Assembly (NCBI RefSeq): GCF_000420425.1
Contig: NZ_ATUX01000006.1
Coordinates: 310,001 to 374,000, forward strand
DNA from: Schaalia vaccimaxillae DSM 15804
GTDB taxonomy: Bacteria > Actinomycetota > Actinomycetes > Actinomycetales > Actinomycetaceae
Direction of reading: 5' to 3'
Length of the DNA stretch: 64,000 nucleotides
The notes under the pieces were generated by a model. It made no database searches and was not told where the DNA came from. It worked only from the letters and a program-made list of their open reading frames with translations. Shown piece after piece: positions 7,547 through 15,636 of the stretch (position 1 is its first letter; the number at the start of each line of letters is the position of its first letter). The position numbers were made by a program, and so were the translations under genes.

Positions 7547-8878
7547 TCACACATGGAGCGTTCGATATGGCCGAAGCCACGGAGCCGCCAATAGACAACT
7601 TTCTGCAAAATGTGACGGGGGCAACCGTTCGCATAATGTTTCAAAATAAGCAATTACCACTCCTCCCAATCCGGACAGAACACCAATATTAAGAGGATCG
7701 TTAGAAAACAGTAGGTCAGGATCGAGATATCCTGACAAATCACCCCTGCTGAGTAGCTTCCCTAGACGCTGACAGAAAGCCAGGCGCAATTCCTCTTGTG
7801 AAAAAGCACAGTCAATTAAGTCACTAAAATTGCGCAAACTTAGAATGCGACCGGATTCCCCGTGACATAAGGTGAGAGACTTCGCAACCGGATCATGAAA
7901 TACGCGATCAGCTAACATGACAAATTTGTCTGTCAGGGCGAATGGGCCGCTATCGAGGCCAATTCGGGCATTACATGCGCCAAGCAATCCTGCTCCGCCA
8001 TAACACCATATCCCATCATCAGCAAAGCAATCGATGCATGATCCGTCGTTGAGCAAGACTTCAGTCATGGGAATTTGGCCAATCTTCATTTCGGCCGAAT
8101 CGATCCGCCATTCCAAATATTCATCAACCGTATCCAAAGCTCGCTCATAGGTAACTGCGTCATACGAGTCCGTAGTACAATAACGAGATAATGCGCTGCA
8201 AAGCGTTGTACAAATTCCATCGAGACCATGAACGATTCCGTAGTTTCGATGGCTTGCAACCACCGCCTTTTCAGCCCAAACAAGAGATGGAGCGCCGCTG
8301 AAAGAAGCTCTAACTCGCTTGCCACTTTCACAAGTCTCAAGTTTCAGAAGCTCTTGAAGTAATTCGAGTGAATGAGGAGCGCAATACCCCTCAACAAGCA
8401 GAATTCCACGACAAATGCCCGACACCAAATCGGTACTTACAAAGCCGCGATGAATCAAGTCCTCCCGATCAAGTTGATCCAAGAGAGCGACTGAAATGGT
8501 ATCCATCCATTCTAAAATGATTGTCTGCAAGTGCGAATCGGCCTTGCCGTATTGCGAGATGCTCAAATCAGCTAATGCAAATAGTTCTTGAATCGCGCGA
8601 ATGTCTGTTCGATTTTGTTTATATGTAACAAGTGCGAGTTCAAAGAGGCGGTCTGCTAGACTTTTAGCCTCAAGCGAACCTGTTGCGCTTGCGATTAGCC
8701 GGAGACAATATATATAGCCTCCAACGCCCGAAGGATAAGAAAGAAGATCAGAGATTGCGGCCCTCGGATTCATCTTAGAAATGTCAAATAAGTAACGGTC
8801 TGAATTTGGTTGCAAGCGAAGCTTGATCTGATCAAGATAGAGTTCCGATAGTCTTTCAAAATCCAGGTCAATATTCAT
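7547..8878 (-). CDS. lanC: LanC-like lanthionine cyclase
   Basis: A 443-residue protein with LanC signatures: GIVHGLDGI in the middle, WCYGGAG near residue ~289 and CHGESG near ~336. The cysteine of the CYG motif and the Cys/His of CHG are the zinc ligands that activate peptide cysteines for addition to dehydroalanine/dehydrobutyrine. Length is normal for LanC. The gene starts 4 bases after the lanB stop and is clearly co-transcribed with it. The last ~20 residues lie next to the insertion-sequence scar, so the natural C-terminus may have been altered. All zinc ligands are present, so the cyclase itself looks intact. Codon use is A+T-rich compared with the core genes. Confidence 0.85.
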   Translation of the reverse strand: MNIDLDFERLSELYLDQIKLRLQPNSDRYLFDISKMNPRAAISDLLSYPSGVGGYIYCLRLIASATGSLEAKSLADRLFELALVTYKQNRTDIRAIQELFALADLSISQYGKADSHLQTIILEWMDTISVALLDQLDREDLIHRGFVSTDLVSGICRGILLVEGYCAPHSLELLQELLKLETCESGKRVRASFSGAPSLVWAEKAVVASHRNYGIVHGLDGICTTLCSALSRYCTTDSYDAVTYERALDTVDEYLEWRIDSAEMKIGQIPMTEVLLNDGSCIDCFADDGIWCYGGAGLLGACNARIGLDSGPFALTDKFVMLADRVFHDPVAKSLTLCHGESGRILSLRNFSDLIDCAFSQEELRLAFCQRLGKLLSRGDLSGYLDPDLLFSNDPLNIGVLSGLGGVVIAYFETLCERLPPSHFAESCLLAAPWLRPYRTLHV

Positions 8879-8882
8879 ATCA

Positions 8883-10250
8883 CTAGTCTGATTCCACCGG
8901 AGTGTCTGATGACTCTAAATAACATCTCATCTTTAATCGAGCTAGTCGCGATAACGAAAACTTCCTGATAATCGCGGTGTAATCAGCTTCTCCACCCCGA
9001 TCGATTCCGGCGACGCGATTAAAGTGCATATGCATAACTGAGGGTATAATGTCGGTGCCAATCTCATTGTAATTTTTATAGCGAGGCCCAACTTCGAGCA
9101 CTTTATCTTCGATTTCGTGTACGATTTCATATCGTAATGAAGTTCTCTGCTTATCGAAGTGTTTCGGATCCTCGAACGATCCCCTTTTGAATGCTTTAAC
9201 GATCGCTGTCGCCCAAGTTTCTGGAAAATAGTATCGGACAAGCTCCATAAATGAGGTTGCGGCGGATAGGATGACCTGTTTGCGATTCTGTGTTGTCTGG
9301 AGAGTGAGCCGCTCACTCAAAGCGAGCTCGGAACTTCTGGTAAAGATTTCAAAAATTGATTCGATAGATGTCGTTCGAGTATAACGTGTATATTCGGGAA
9401 AAAATTCGACAATTCGAACTTTTTTGTAGTTTTCGCCTCGGAGGCTTTCTATCAAAGCGTCAAGCCCGTTAAGAATCTTTGATTGCGCATTCGCCTCGGG
9501 AGGCAGCTGGAATCTCAGTCTCAAATGGGCATCGGGGTTGGTATAGTGAAGAAAGTGCCAATTTTTGCCGCCCATGTCTTTGAAAAATTGAATTACCTGA
9601 CGAAAGTCGGAAATCTCCGGTATCAAACCGGATGGTGTAGTAAATTCGTATGCGCGCCATTCTTCTACTTTATCGCCGTCTTTCGGATCGATCAGCGAAA
9701 AAGTTTCTGAAGGTATCAGAGTCTGGATTGAATTCGTTGACTTTAGGACATATCTATATAAATATTCAACTTTACGGTCGTCTGTGTTGAGGGTGAAAAA
9801 TGCGGCATCTAGGATCGACGCCCTCGGGCCTACTGATCGTTTGAAAGCTTGGTATTCATCTATGTTTGAGAGGTCGAACTCCTGTATTTGATCGCCCCTT
9901 CCAATTCTGACATGATCCGGAAGATTAACCATTTGTTTCCAGCGTCGGAAGGGCTCATCATCTGAGTAGTCGGAGAACATTCCAGCGGGCAGCCTCCATT
10001 GAGGTCGTCGGAGGACAACACCGTCGAGAATGACTCCGGGACGGTGCGTCTCCCTTGCACTCCAAGGCTCTTCTTGGAAAAGTGTGTAGGCAGGTTCTCC
10101 GCGGCGGGCGATAGCGAGAATTGTTTTCGAGATTGGATCGAACTGTGCGAGCGTAATCATTGACTGAGATTGAACGAGGATTGGTAGTCCTGTTCTTCGG
10201 TCTAGGATCCTCATGTCCCCGTCCGCGAGACAGAATAGGAGTTCGGACAA
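8883..10250 (-). CDS. lanB: Lanthipeptide dehydratase LanB, C-terminal piece (glutamylation end plus elimination domain)
   Basis: The frame is open without a stop back to 10442, immediately after the TGA that ends the preceding gene and in the same frame. The first ~190 residues complete the LanB glutamylation domain (GVVLRRPQWRLP); the rest is the SpaB_C/thiopeptide-type elimination domain (FLHYTNPDAHLRLRF, FFPEYTRYT). The TTG at 10250 is only a possible restart; no ATG or GTG start is present upstream of it in the reopened frame. With its partner it makes ~970 codons, a normal LanB length. LanB glutamylates Ser/Thr using Glu-tRNA and then eliminates glutamate to give dehydroamino acids. Unless the TGA is suppressed or is a sequencing error, this half is made poorly or not at all. 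Confidence 0.8.
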   Translation of the reverse strand: MSELLFCLADGDMRILDRRTGLPILVQSQSMITLAQFDPISKTILAIARRGEPAYTLFQEEPWSARETHRPGVILDGVVLRRPQWRLPAGMFSDYSDDEPFRRWKQMVNLPDHVRIGRGDQIQEFDLSNIDEYQAFKRSVGPRASILDAAFFTLNTDDRKVEYLYRYVLKSTNSIQTLIPSETFSLIDPKDGDKVEEWRAYEFTTPSGLIPEISDFRQVIQFFKDMGGKNWHFLHYTNPDAHLRLRFQLPPEANAQSKILNGLDALIESLRGENYKKVRIVEFFPEYTRYTRTTSIESIFEIFTRSSELALSERLTLQTTQNRKQVILSAATSFMELVRYYFPETWATAIVKAFKRGSFEDPKHFDKQRTSLRYEIVHEIEDKVLEVGPRYKNYNEIGTDIIPSVMHMHFNRVAGIDRGGEADYTAIIRKFSLSRLARLKMRCYLESSDTPVESD

Positions 10251-10442
10251 AGAAATTGCCGAAGGATCGTATGGGTTGGCGACCTGAGGGCATATGTACC
10301 GTCCCGGGGGCTGAAACTGGGCCGAAAGCTGTTGACATTGTCGATTGTGAAAGAACGGGCGCAGCTGAACGACCTCGATCTGTTCGGAAGAACCTTGACC
10401 CCAGATCCGCGATACTTCATTTGAACTGAGGAGCGAAGCGAA

Positions 10443-11792
10443 TCAGCCAAGGAGTGCACCTGGATCGGTAGCCCCGAGGATCGCTGGTAAGAACAGAAGG
10501 CCCAACGTTGGATGCTCGAACAACTCAAACATGAGGTCCTTGACTCTTGAATCGTGAGTGATTGTCCTTCCAGACGAGTCCTGTCTGCGCTCTCTGAGTG
10601 CTCTGTGAACTACTTTCGAATCGAGAATGTAGAAGTCCTTCTTCATCTGCAGCTGGTTTGGATGGTGCGCATCCAACAGAAAGCTTACTAATGGCTGCGA
10701 GGCAAGTGTGCCAGAGGGTTGGTCTTCGAGTCCGAGCTGAATTGGTCCAATTCCTGCGATTGGATCGAAAACCGTGAGAGCATTGACTGCCGTATTAAAT
10801 CCATAGTTTTCGGCAAATTTGTCTAACCATTGATCGTGTGCGTTGCTGATCTGTGAGGGAGCCGTCTGCTCGAGTAATAACATGGTTGTATCCACGTGTC
10901 GTGCGATCTTGCCGTCGTTTGGAACCTGCGCTGCTTCGGTCATCGGAGTCCGAGCCATGACCGTTGTTGGATCTATGCTCATAGTCGCAAGCGACTCAAT
11001 TGAATCAGTCTTTAACGTGACAGGTCGAATCTCGTCGAGAAAGTGTTCAGGATTACGGATCTGAATTAGTAGCCCAGTCTCAATGAGGCTAAGTAAGACG
11101 TCTCGAAGACGCTGCTCGCTCACACCATATTGGCTGACAAATTCCCTTATTAGTGTTTGAATCTGAACACCAGTGTTAGCCCGATTCAACACTTCAAAGT
11201 GTGTGGAATTTAGGGTGACCCTTGAATAGGATAGGTCGCTCGATTGCGAATGTTTATGCGCATTCCATGGAACGGGGACTTCATACGTAGATTGTGAGAG
11301 TCGTGTAATTAGTTGGTTCTTGAAGAGCCATGAATCTGCAGCGAGTGCGGGAGCATTAGGTGAGTCTTTGCTCATTTCGAAAGCTGCGAAGATATAGGAA
11401 GGTCTCTCTTCTAATTCTGGGTCCGAAATCTCTTGGTCTAGATCGAAAACGATACTGGATGAAAGAGAGAAAGGCGTAGCGCGACTTGCGCAACGCAATG
11501 CATAGTTCTCGATTGATCGTATGACTCGATCTGTTCTGCGAGTTGGTACGTCTCTCGCTGATAAATTCGGAGAGAATTGATCTTCAATTGAAGCGTAAAG
11601 ATCTGGACTGGCGGCCCGAATGATATCAAGCAGCTGATTATTCATTCGAGCTTCATCAAACGCAACTTGGTCGTGAGCGTGAATAATAGATACAAGCTCG
11701 CGGCACAATCGCCTGGCTTCAGCGTGAGACAATGCACTGATTCTGCGTGCATAGACCCCTGAAAAGGGAGCATACTTAGAACAGTTGGTCAT
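10443..11792 (-). CDS. lanB: Lanthipeptide dehydratase LanB, N-terminal piece ending at an in-frame TGA
   Basis: 449 residues matching the N-terminal glutamylation domain of class I lanthipeptide dehydratases, including ENYALRCASRATPFSL, the conserved RxxxRxTPF-type motif. It ends at a TGA (10445-10443) after DPGALLG. Beyond that codon the same frame continues as LanB sequence (FASLLSS...) for another ~520 codons. The simplest reading is a point mutation, for example CGA (Arg) to TGA. AGCGGAGGA lies directly before the ATG. The break falls inside the glutamylation domain, not at the natural boundary used by split thiopeptide dehydratases, so two cooperating subunits are unlikely. Confidence 0.8.
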   Translation of the reverse strand: MTNCSKYAPFSGVYARRISALSHAEARRLCRELVSIIHAHDQVAFDEARMNNQLLDIIRAASPDLYASIEDQFSPNLSARDVPTRRTDRVIRSIENYALRCASRATPFSLSSSIVFDLDQEISDPELEERPSYIFAAFEMSKDSPNAPALAADSWLFKNQLITRLSQSTYEVPVPWNAHKHSQSSDLSYSRVTLNSTHFEVLNRANTGVQIQTLIREFVSQYGVSEQRLRDVLLSLIETGLLIQIRNPEHFLDEIRPVTLKTDSIESLATMSIDPTTVMARTPMTEAAQVPNDGKIARHVDTTMLLLEQTAPSQISNAHDQWLDKFAENYGFNTAVNALTVFDPIAGIGPIQLGLEDQPSGTLASQPLVSFLLDAHHPNQLQMKKDFYILDSKVVHRALRERRQDSSGRTITHDSRVKDLMFELFEHPTLGLLFLPAILGATDPGALLG

Positions 11793-11863
11793 TCCTCCGC
11801 TGCTTCCTTCTCATCAGAAAACCAATTGATGCCGGGACTTTGCTCTGAAAGACACCTAGGAAG

Positions 11864-12094
11864 TCAGCAATACGGGCATAGAGCAGCGGCGCCATACGTT
11901 TGACCGCATGACGTTGGAACAATCGAGGCGCAGCTACTGCAGTCGCAGGGGCTTGTACGTGTGAGGCTCATTGCCTCGATAGACCCATCGTACCCCGAGG
12001 CCGTGAGCTTAGATGCAGTACCAAAGGAATAGACGAGATCGGTGAAGAGCTGATCAGCGTCGGTCTTCGGGTCAGTAGTGACGGGTTGCGGCAT
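11864..12094 (-). CDS. lanA: Class I lanthipeptide precursor, LanA
   Basis: A 76-residue peptide directly upstream of lanB. The N-terminal ~42 residues form an acidic leader (DADQLFTDLVYSFG resembles the hydrophobic/Asp LanB recognition motif). The C-terminal ~34 residues form a Ser/Thr/Cys core with six cysteines: TSPCDCSSCASIVPTSCG and a CPYC terminus. Up to ten Ser/Thr are available for dehydration. The core does not look like nisin, planosporicin or microbisporicin types. A perfect ribosome-binding site lies 18 bases further upstream in front of another ATG in the same frame, but that frame meets TAG directly before this ATG. Expression may therefore depend on stop-start reinitiation. No protease, transporter or immunity gene is seen nearby. 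Confidence 0.75.
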   Translation of the reverse strand: MPQPVTTDPKTDADQLFTDLVYSFGTASKLTASGYDGSIEAMSLTRTSPCDCSSCASIVPTSCGQTYGAAALCPYC

Positions 12095-12124
12095 CTAAGT
12101 CGTAGTCGACATTTGATCCTCCTT
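12095..12124 (-). promoter_or_regulatory. Strong Shine-Dalgarno and interrupted start of lanA
   Basis: On the minus strand AAGGAGGATCAA (12124-12113) precedes ATG at 12112. That frame reads M-S-T-T-T then TAG (12097-12095), followed at once by the lanA ATG (12094) in the same frame. The spacing says 12112 is the ancestral start; the TAG is either a nonsense mutation or a stop-start (TAGATG) coupling element. Confidence 0.75.
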
Positions 12125-12336
12125 GAACTGCGGCGAGATTCACGGTTTTCAGTGTGTCAGATATCACAAGGATTGTGAAGGCCTTTGCTTGATTTCGTTG
12201 CAATGGTAGTCGACTTGTAACAATGACCGATCCAGACTCAATGAATGGCGAACCGAACCTACGTCTATGAGCTGTGGCGTGGAACGGTGGTGACGTGAGT
12301 GTCCGACCGCCTGTCTGAGCGGGGAGCAGCTAGGGG

Positions 12337-13250
12337 ATGCGGACGGATTCACAGGCCTCTTTGGCTCACCTGTGGGTTTGCGAGCTTTCATTGAAGTTGA
12401 GCATATTACAACGGAGGTTTGCTCCGAGGCATTTCACTCGCTCCCGAACCCCGGTCCCCGCCCTCGAAGCAGTCGATGCGATCAACGCACAGGTGGAAGC
12501 GGCGCTCAAGGCCAAGCGAATGACCGGCGCGCTCTCTATCTTGCAGGCGCCTTATTGGCTCGCGAGGCATCAGCAATAGAATCTCCTGAATTCCAGCATC
12601 TCTTACGGACTCAGGCTCTGGCTTCCTTGTCTACAGCTGCTTTCCATTCGATTGAACAGCTCTAGGAAGATGTTGGCTACCTGGCAAACCAGGAGTACAT
12701 GAATACAAGAATCGTGCGATGGCACGGGCGAGCAGGATGGCATCAGTACATCGATCCTTTGAAGTCATCCACAAGGCCCTGACATTCGAAGATGCACTGT
12801 TTGCTGAATCTGGCGAAGCAATAGCGTTTGTAGAGGCCCTCGACTCCTACCGAGACTTCCTTGAGACAACCATCGTCCACAAACGTGGGTGCCATTGTCG
12901 AGAACGATCCTTCAGACAAACTCCTCGCCGGGGGCTTTGGGAAAGCAGAGCAGCTGTACTCGATGAGTTCAAATCACTCAAACGAGATCTCGAATCAGGT
13001 CACTTGACTCTCCTCATTGACCCGGCCTCCAACGATGCGCTCGGCATAGAAGTAGAGGTCGAAATTAACAACCGAGGTGGCGAAAGCAATGGCTCCGAGA
13101 ATTCTCGAGAAAGATTAGCGGGTCAAAGGGTGCCCAAATCTAGACTGCGATCGCAACGCCAATCGAGTGAAGTTCATTGTCGACAAGACCGAGTGCGATG
13201 AGTGCAGCGCTCAACGCATACTCGCCGCAAGATCCCATGATCGGCAACGA
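12337..13250 (+). pseudogene. Decayed coding remnant, identity unknown
   Basis: Three short plus-strand stretches in different frames read like protein: AVDAINAQVEAALKAKRM (12.47 kb), FEVIHKALTFEDALFAESG then LDEFKSLKRDLESGHL (12.76-13.02 kb), and a zinc-ribbon-like CPNLDC...CDEC segment (about 13.13-13.21 kb) whose frame differs from that of the stretch before it. Stops and frame changes separate them, so no intact gene is present. I cannot name the family. The bases 12,125-12,336 before it hold the presumed lanA promoter but no clear -10/-35 pair. The setting between a bacteriocin locus and a tRNA gene suggests old mobile DNA. Confidence 0.35.
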
Positions 13251-13300
13251 CGGATTCCTCCCCCTTCCAACAAGTCGCCACGCTCCGCACTACCTGCCTA

Positions 13301-13379
13301 TACCTTTTGGCGCTTCGGATACTTTTTGGCACGTACCCATACTTTTTGGCGCAAGTCGCACAATTTGGCGGCTCAGCCC
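13301..13379. repeat. Four iteron-like direct repeats with ~20-bp period
   Basis: TACYTTTTGGCRC occurs at 13301, 13320 and 13340, and a degenerate copy (ACAATTTGGCGG) at 13360. The spacing of 19-20 bp is about two helical turns, so bound proteins would lie on one face of the DNA. No gene starts immediately beside it. Confidence 0.65.
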
Positions 13380-13511
13380 ACGGGCACGCACCAGGCAGCA
13401 CGAGTACCCGAAATTCGGCTGCCCTACTCCCCTACCTGCAGGCACCGCCCAACAGACCAGACGAAAACAAATCCTCTCTGACCTGGCTTTTCGTTCAGAT
13501 TTCGGGCATAC

Positions 13512-13546
13512 AAAAGGACGCCCACTTTGTATTAAAATGAGCGTCC
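13512..13546 (-). terminator. Intrinsic terminator after tRNA-Ala
   Basis: On the minus strand GGACGC-t-CATTTT pairs with AAAGTG-g-GCGTCC around a 5-base loop, then TTTTG. It lies 7 bases past the tRNA 3' end. Confidence 0.85.
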
Positions 13547-13552
13547 CTTCAG

Positions 13553-13625
13553 TGGAGCTAGGGGGATTCGAACCCCCGACCTCTTCCATGCCATGGAAGC
13601 GCGCTACCAACTGCGCCATAGCCCC
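13553..13625 (-). tRNA. tRNA-Ala(GGC)
   Basis: A 73-nt cloverleaf. The acceptor GGGGCTA pairs with TAGCTCC and includes the G3:U70 wobble that marks alanine tRNAs, with discriminator A and CCA not encoded. The anticodon stem CTTCC/GGAAG holds loop ATGGCAT, giving anticodon GGC (codon GCC). The TTCGAAT T-loop is normal. The accessory island lies against its 3' end. Confidence 0.95.
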
Positions 13626-13725
13626 GTCTTCATTTATTCACCACTGTCGCGGCGACCCGTTAACAATAGCGGCCAGCGACCCGAAGAACAAAATCGAAGC
13701 ACAGTGCCAGTGATCACACTGGACG

Positions 13726-14541
13726 TTACGCACCCAACACGTCTTCACGCGCACCGATATTGTGCGCTGCAAGGCGCCAGGAACCGTCACCGGAGGCGCC
13801 AGAGCCCCCACCGCCTGCGAAGACAAGCTCAGACCAATGACAGTTATCCAAGCCCTTTAACGCGTCAAAGGTCAAAGGATCCAACCCCATAAAGGTCACC
13901 AAGGCTCGCGTAATCGCACTCCCGTGCGACACAACCACTAGCGTCGCCCCGTCTGGACATGTAGCAGCTGCCTCGACAGTAGCTTCTTCCATGCGCCGAC
14001 CACATTCATTCGACGGTTCGATACCTGCCGCCTCAGATTCACCTGTACGCCGCCACTCTTGCAAGAATGGCAGGAAATCGGTGCTGATCTCATCGACGGT
14101 TAAACCCTCAAATTCGCCATAACAGCGTTCAATGAGACGCTCATCGACATGCGGTCCATCAGGAGATAATCCAGCCTTGGCAAATGCAGCAGCCAGGATT
14201 TGAGCGGTCTCGTGCGCCCTCAGCAGCGGAGAGGACATGATCTTGACTCCCGGCAAGTCCTCCACTGGCCCTACTGACACGCCAATCTGCTCGGAAGGAG
14301 ACACTATCCGAGAGGCCAGCACCTCGGCTGCCGCACGTGCTTGGCCACGTCCAACCTCGTTAAGAGGACGGTCGACGATCCCCTGGAAACGACGCTGAAC
14401 ATTGAAATCTGTTTGTCCGTGACGCAAGAACACGATTCTGGAAGCCCCACGATGCCCAGCTGTCGCCTCATTTGAAGAAAAACCTGATCCCACGGCACCA
14501 GCCACGGCTTTGCCGCCTTTGACCTGTATGGATTCGCTCAA
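13726..14541 (-). CDS. Histidine phosphatase (phosphoglycerate mutase-like)
   Basis: 271 residues of the histidine phosphatase superfamily. RIVFLRHGQTDFN carries the catalytic RHG histidine; the second catalytic His appears in VVSHGSAITRAL, and the acid Glu in ERCYGEFEG. The frame is open upstream to 14619, but TTG at 14541 overlaps the rsfS stop (TTGA) and has GGGGAGG upstream, so it is the better start. Actinobacterial genes in this position after rsfS are annotated as phosphoglycerate mutase-like or phosphatase (GpgP-like) enzymes. The substrate is not certain. The Gly/Ser-rich stretch before residue 40 is unusual for the family and may be a linker. Confidence 0.8.
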   Translation of the reverse strand: MSESIQVKGGKAVAGAVGSGFSSNEATAGHRGASRIVFLRHGQTDFNVQRRFQGIVDRPLNEVGRGQARAAAEVLASRIVSPSEQIGVSVGPVEDLPGVKIMSSPLLRAHETAQILAAAFAKAGLSPDGPHVDERLIERCYGEFEGLTVDEISTDFLPFLQEWRRTGESEAAGIEPSNECGRRMEEATVEAAATCPDGATLVVVSHGSAITRALVTFMGLDPLTFDALKGLDNCHWSELVFAGGGGSGASGDGSWRLAAHNIGAREDVLGA

Positions 14542-14942
14542 CGTAAAGCCTCCCCTGTTACCGGATGAACAGCTGGTATTACCGCGTCGGTGAGAGATTC
14601 GACGACGCCGTCTCCCCAAAGTTTTTCCAAGGCATAGTAGTCGCGTTGTTCTTCGTCAAAAATGTGGACTACAAGATCCAAGTAGTCAATAAGCATCCAG
14701 GCGGCTTCCGTGCGGCCCTCGATACGTTGCGGGCGCAGCTTGTGATCGCGAGCCAACTGGTCCATAATTTCTTCGCCAATGGCACGCACCTGGCGCGAAG
14801 TTGGTGCTGAAACGATCAAGAATGCTTCAGCTAGAGCGAGCCGGTTGGACACGTCAACCATAACTGGATTCGTCGCTAATTTGTCGGATGCTGCCTGGGC
14901 GGCTGCAATTGCTAGTTCACGAGTCTGCTCGGAGCAGGTCAC
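14538..14942 (-). CDS. rsfS: Ribosomal silencing factor RsfS
   Basis: 134 residues of the RsfS/YbeB/Iojap family, with the characteristic VEGRTEAAWMLIDYLDLVVHIF-type core (here RIEGRTEAAWMLIDYLD). RsfS binds L14 on the 50S subunit and blocks subunit joining during starvation. The start is GTG at 14942, preceded by AGGGGAAC. It lies between nadD (40 bases upstream) and the phosphatase (TTGA overlap), the usual actinobacterial nadD-rsfS order. Confidence 0.95.
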   Translation of the reverse strand: MTCSEQTRELAIAAAQAASDKLATNPVMVDVSNRLALAEAFLIVSAPTSRQVRAIGEEIMDQLARDHKLRPQRIEGRTEAAWMLIDYLDLVVHIFDEEQRDYYALEKLWGDGVVESLTDAVIPAVHPVTGEALR

Positions 14943-14982
14943 CTGTTCCCCTGTCTATTCGAGGGCACGCTACGGCCCATGA

Positions 14983-15636
14983 TCAAGCCCCAAGAGGCCG
15001 ATACAAATCGTACTTCTTGATGTATTGGACTACACCGTCTGGCACCAGGTACCACACTGGCTGTCCCCCAGCCACCCTGGTTCGGCAGTCTGTTGATGAA
15101 ATTGCCATAGCCGGAACTTCCAGTAATGACACTGCACTCTTGGGCAAACCAGGATCTTCTAGGATGTGGCCAGGTCTGGTCACGCCAATGAAGTGGGCCT
15201 GTTCAAAAAGCTGATCGGAATCTTTCCACTGGGCAATCTGGGCCAGAGCATCAGCACCGGTAATGAAGTAGAAATCAGAATCCGGATATTCTTTGGCAAG
15301 ATCAGCAAGAGTATCGACCGTGTAGGTGGTGCCTCCGCGGTCGATGTCGACCCGTGACACGGTAAAACGCGGGTTCGAGGCCGTTGCAACCACAGTCATT
15401 AAATACCGGTGTTCTGCCGGAGTAACGCGCCGCCCGGCTTTGAAAGGCTGCATAGCTGCTGGCACGAACACCACCTGGTCCAGGTTAAAGACCTCCATCA
15501 CTTCCGAGGCTGCAACAAGGTGACCGTGGTGAATGGGGTCAAAAGTTCCGCCCATGATTCCGATGGAACGTCGCCGGCGCGGATTTTCTCCTGGCTCAAG
15601 ATGGACAGGAGCTGTGGGTCCTGCTTCGGCGCTCAT
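14983..15636 (-). CDS. nadD: Nicotinate-nucleotide adenylyltransferase
   Basis: 217 residues. The nucleotidyltransferase signature [15 protein letters not shown] near the N-terminus and the C-terminal [10 protein letters not shown] (the family's ISST-R motif) identify NadD, which adenylates nicotinate mononucleotide to NaAD in NAD synthesis. ATG at 15636 overlaps the proA stop as ATGA; the longer frame to 15669 is inside proA and is rejected. Translationally coupled in the obg-proB-proA-nadD-rsfS operon. Confidence 0.95.
   Translation of the reverse strand: MSAEAGPTAPVHLEPGENPRRRRSIGIMGGTFDPIHHGHLVAASEVMEVFNLDQVVFVPAAMQPFKAGRRVTPAEHRYLMTVVATASNPRFTVSRVDIDRGGTTYTVDTLADLAKEYPDSDFYFITGADALAQIAQWKDSDQLFEQAHFIGVTRPGHILEDPGLPKSAVSLLEVPAMAISSTDCRTRVAGGQPVWYLVPDGVVQYIKKYDLYRPLGA

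Noticed and set aside
10443-10445. TGA in lanB as a selenocysteine codon
   Set aside because: There is no redox-type sequence context, LanB has no known Sec position and no clear SECIS-like hairpin was seen directly after the codon.
13301-13379. CRISPR array
   Set aside because: Repeats of ~13 bp with 6-7-bp gaps are far too short, and no cas gene is in the window.
13290-13713. Frames across the tRNA-Ala gene
   Set aside because: They read through the tRNA and its terminator; the overlap with a structured RNA gene rules them out.
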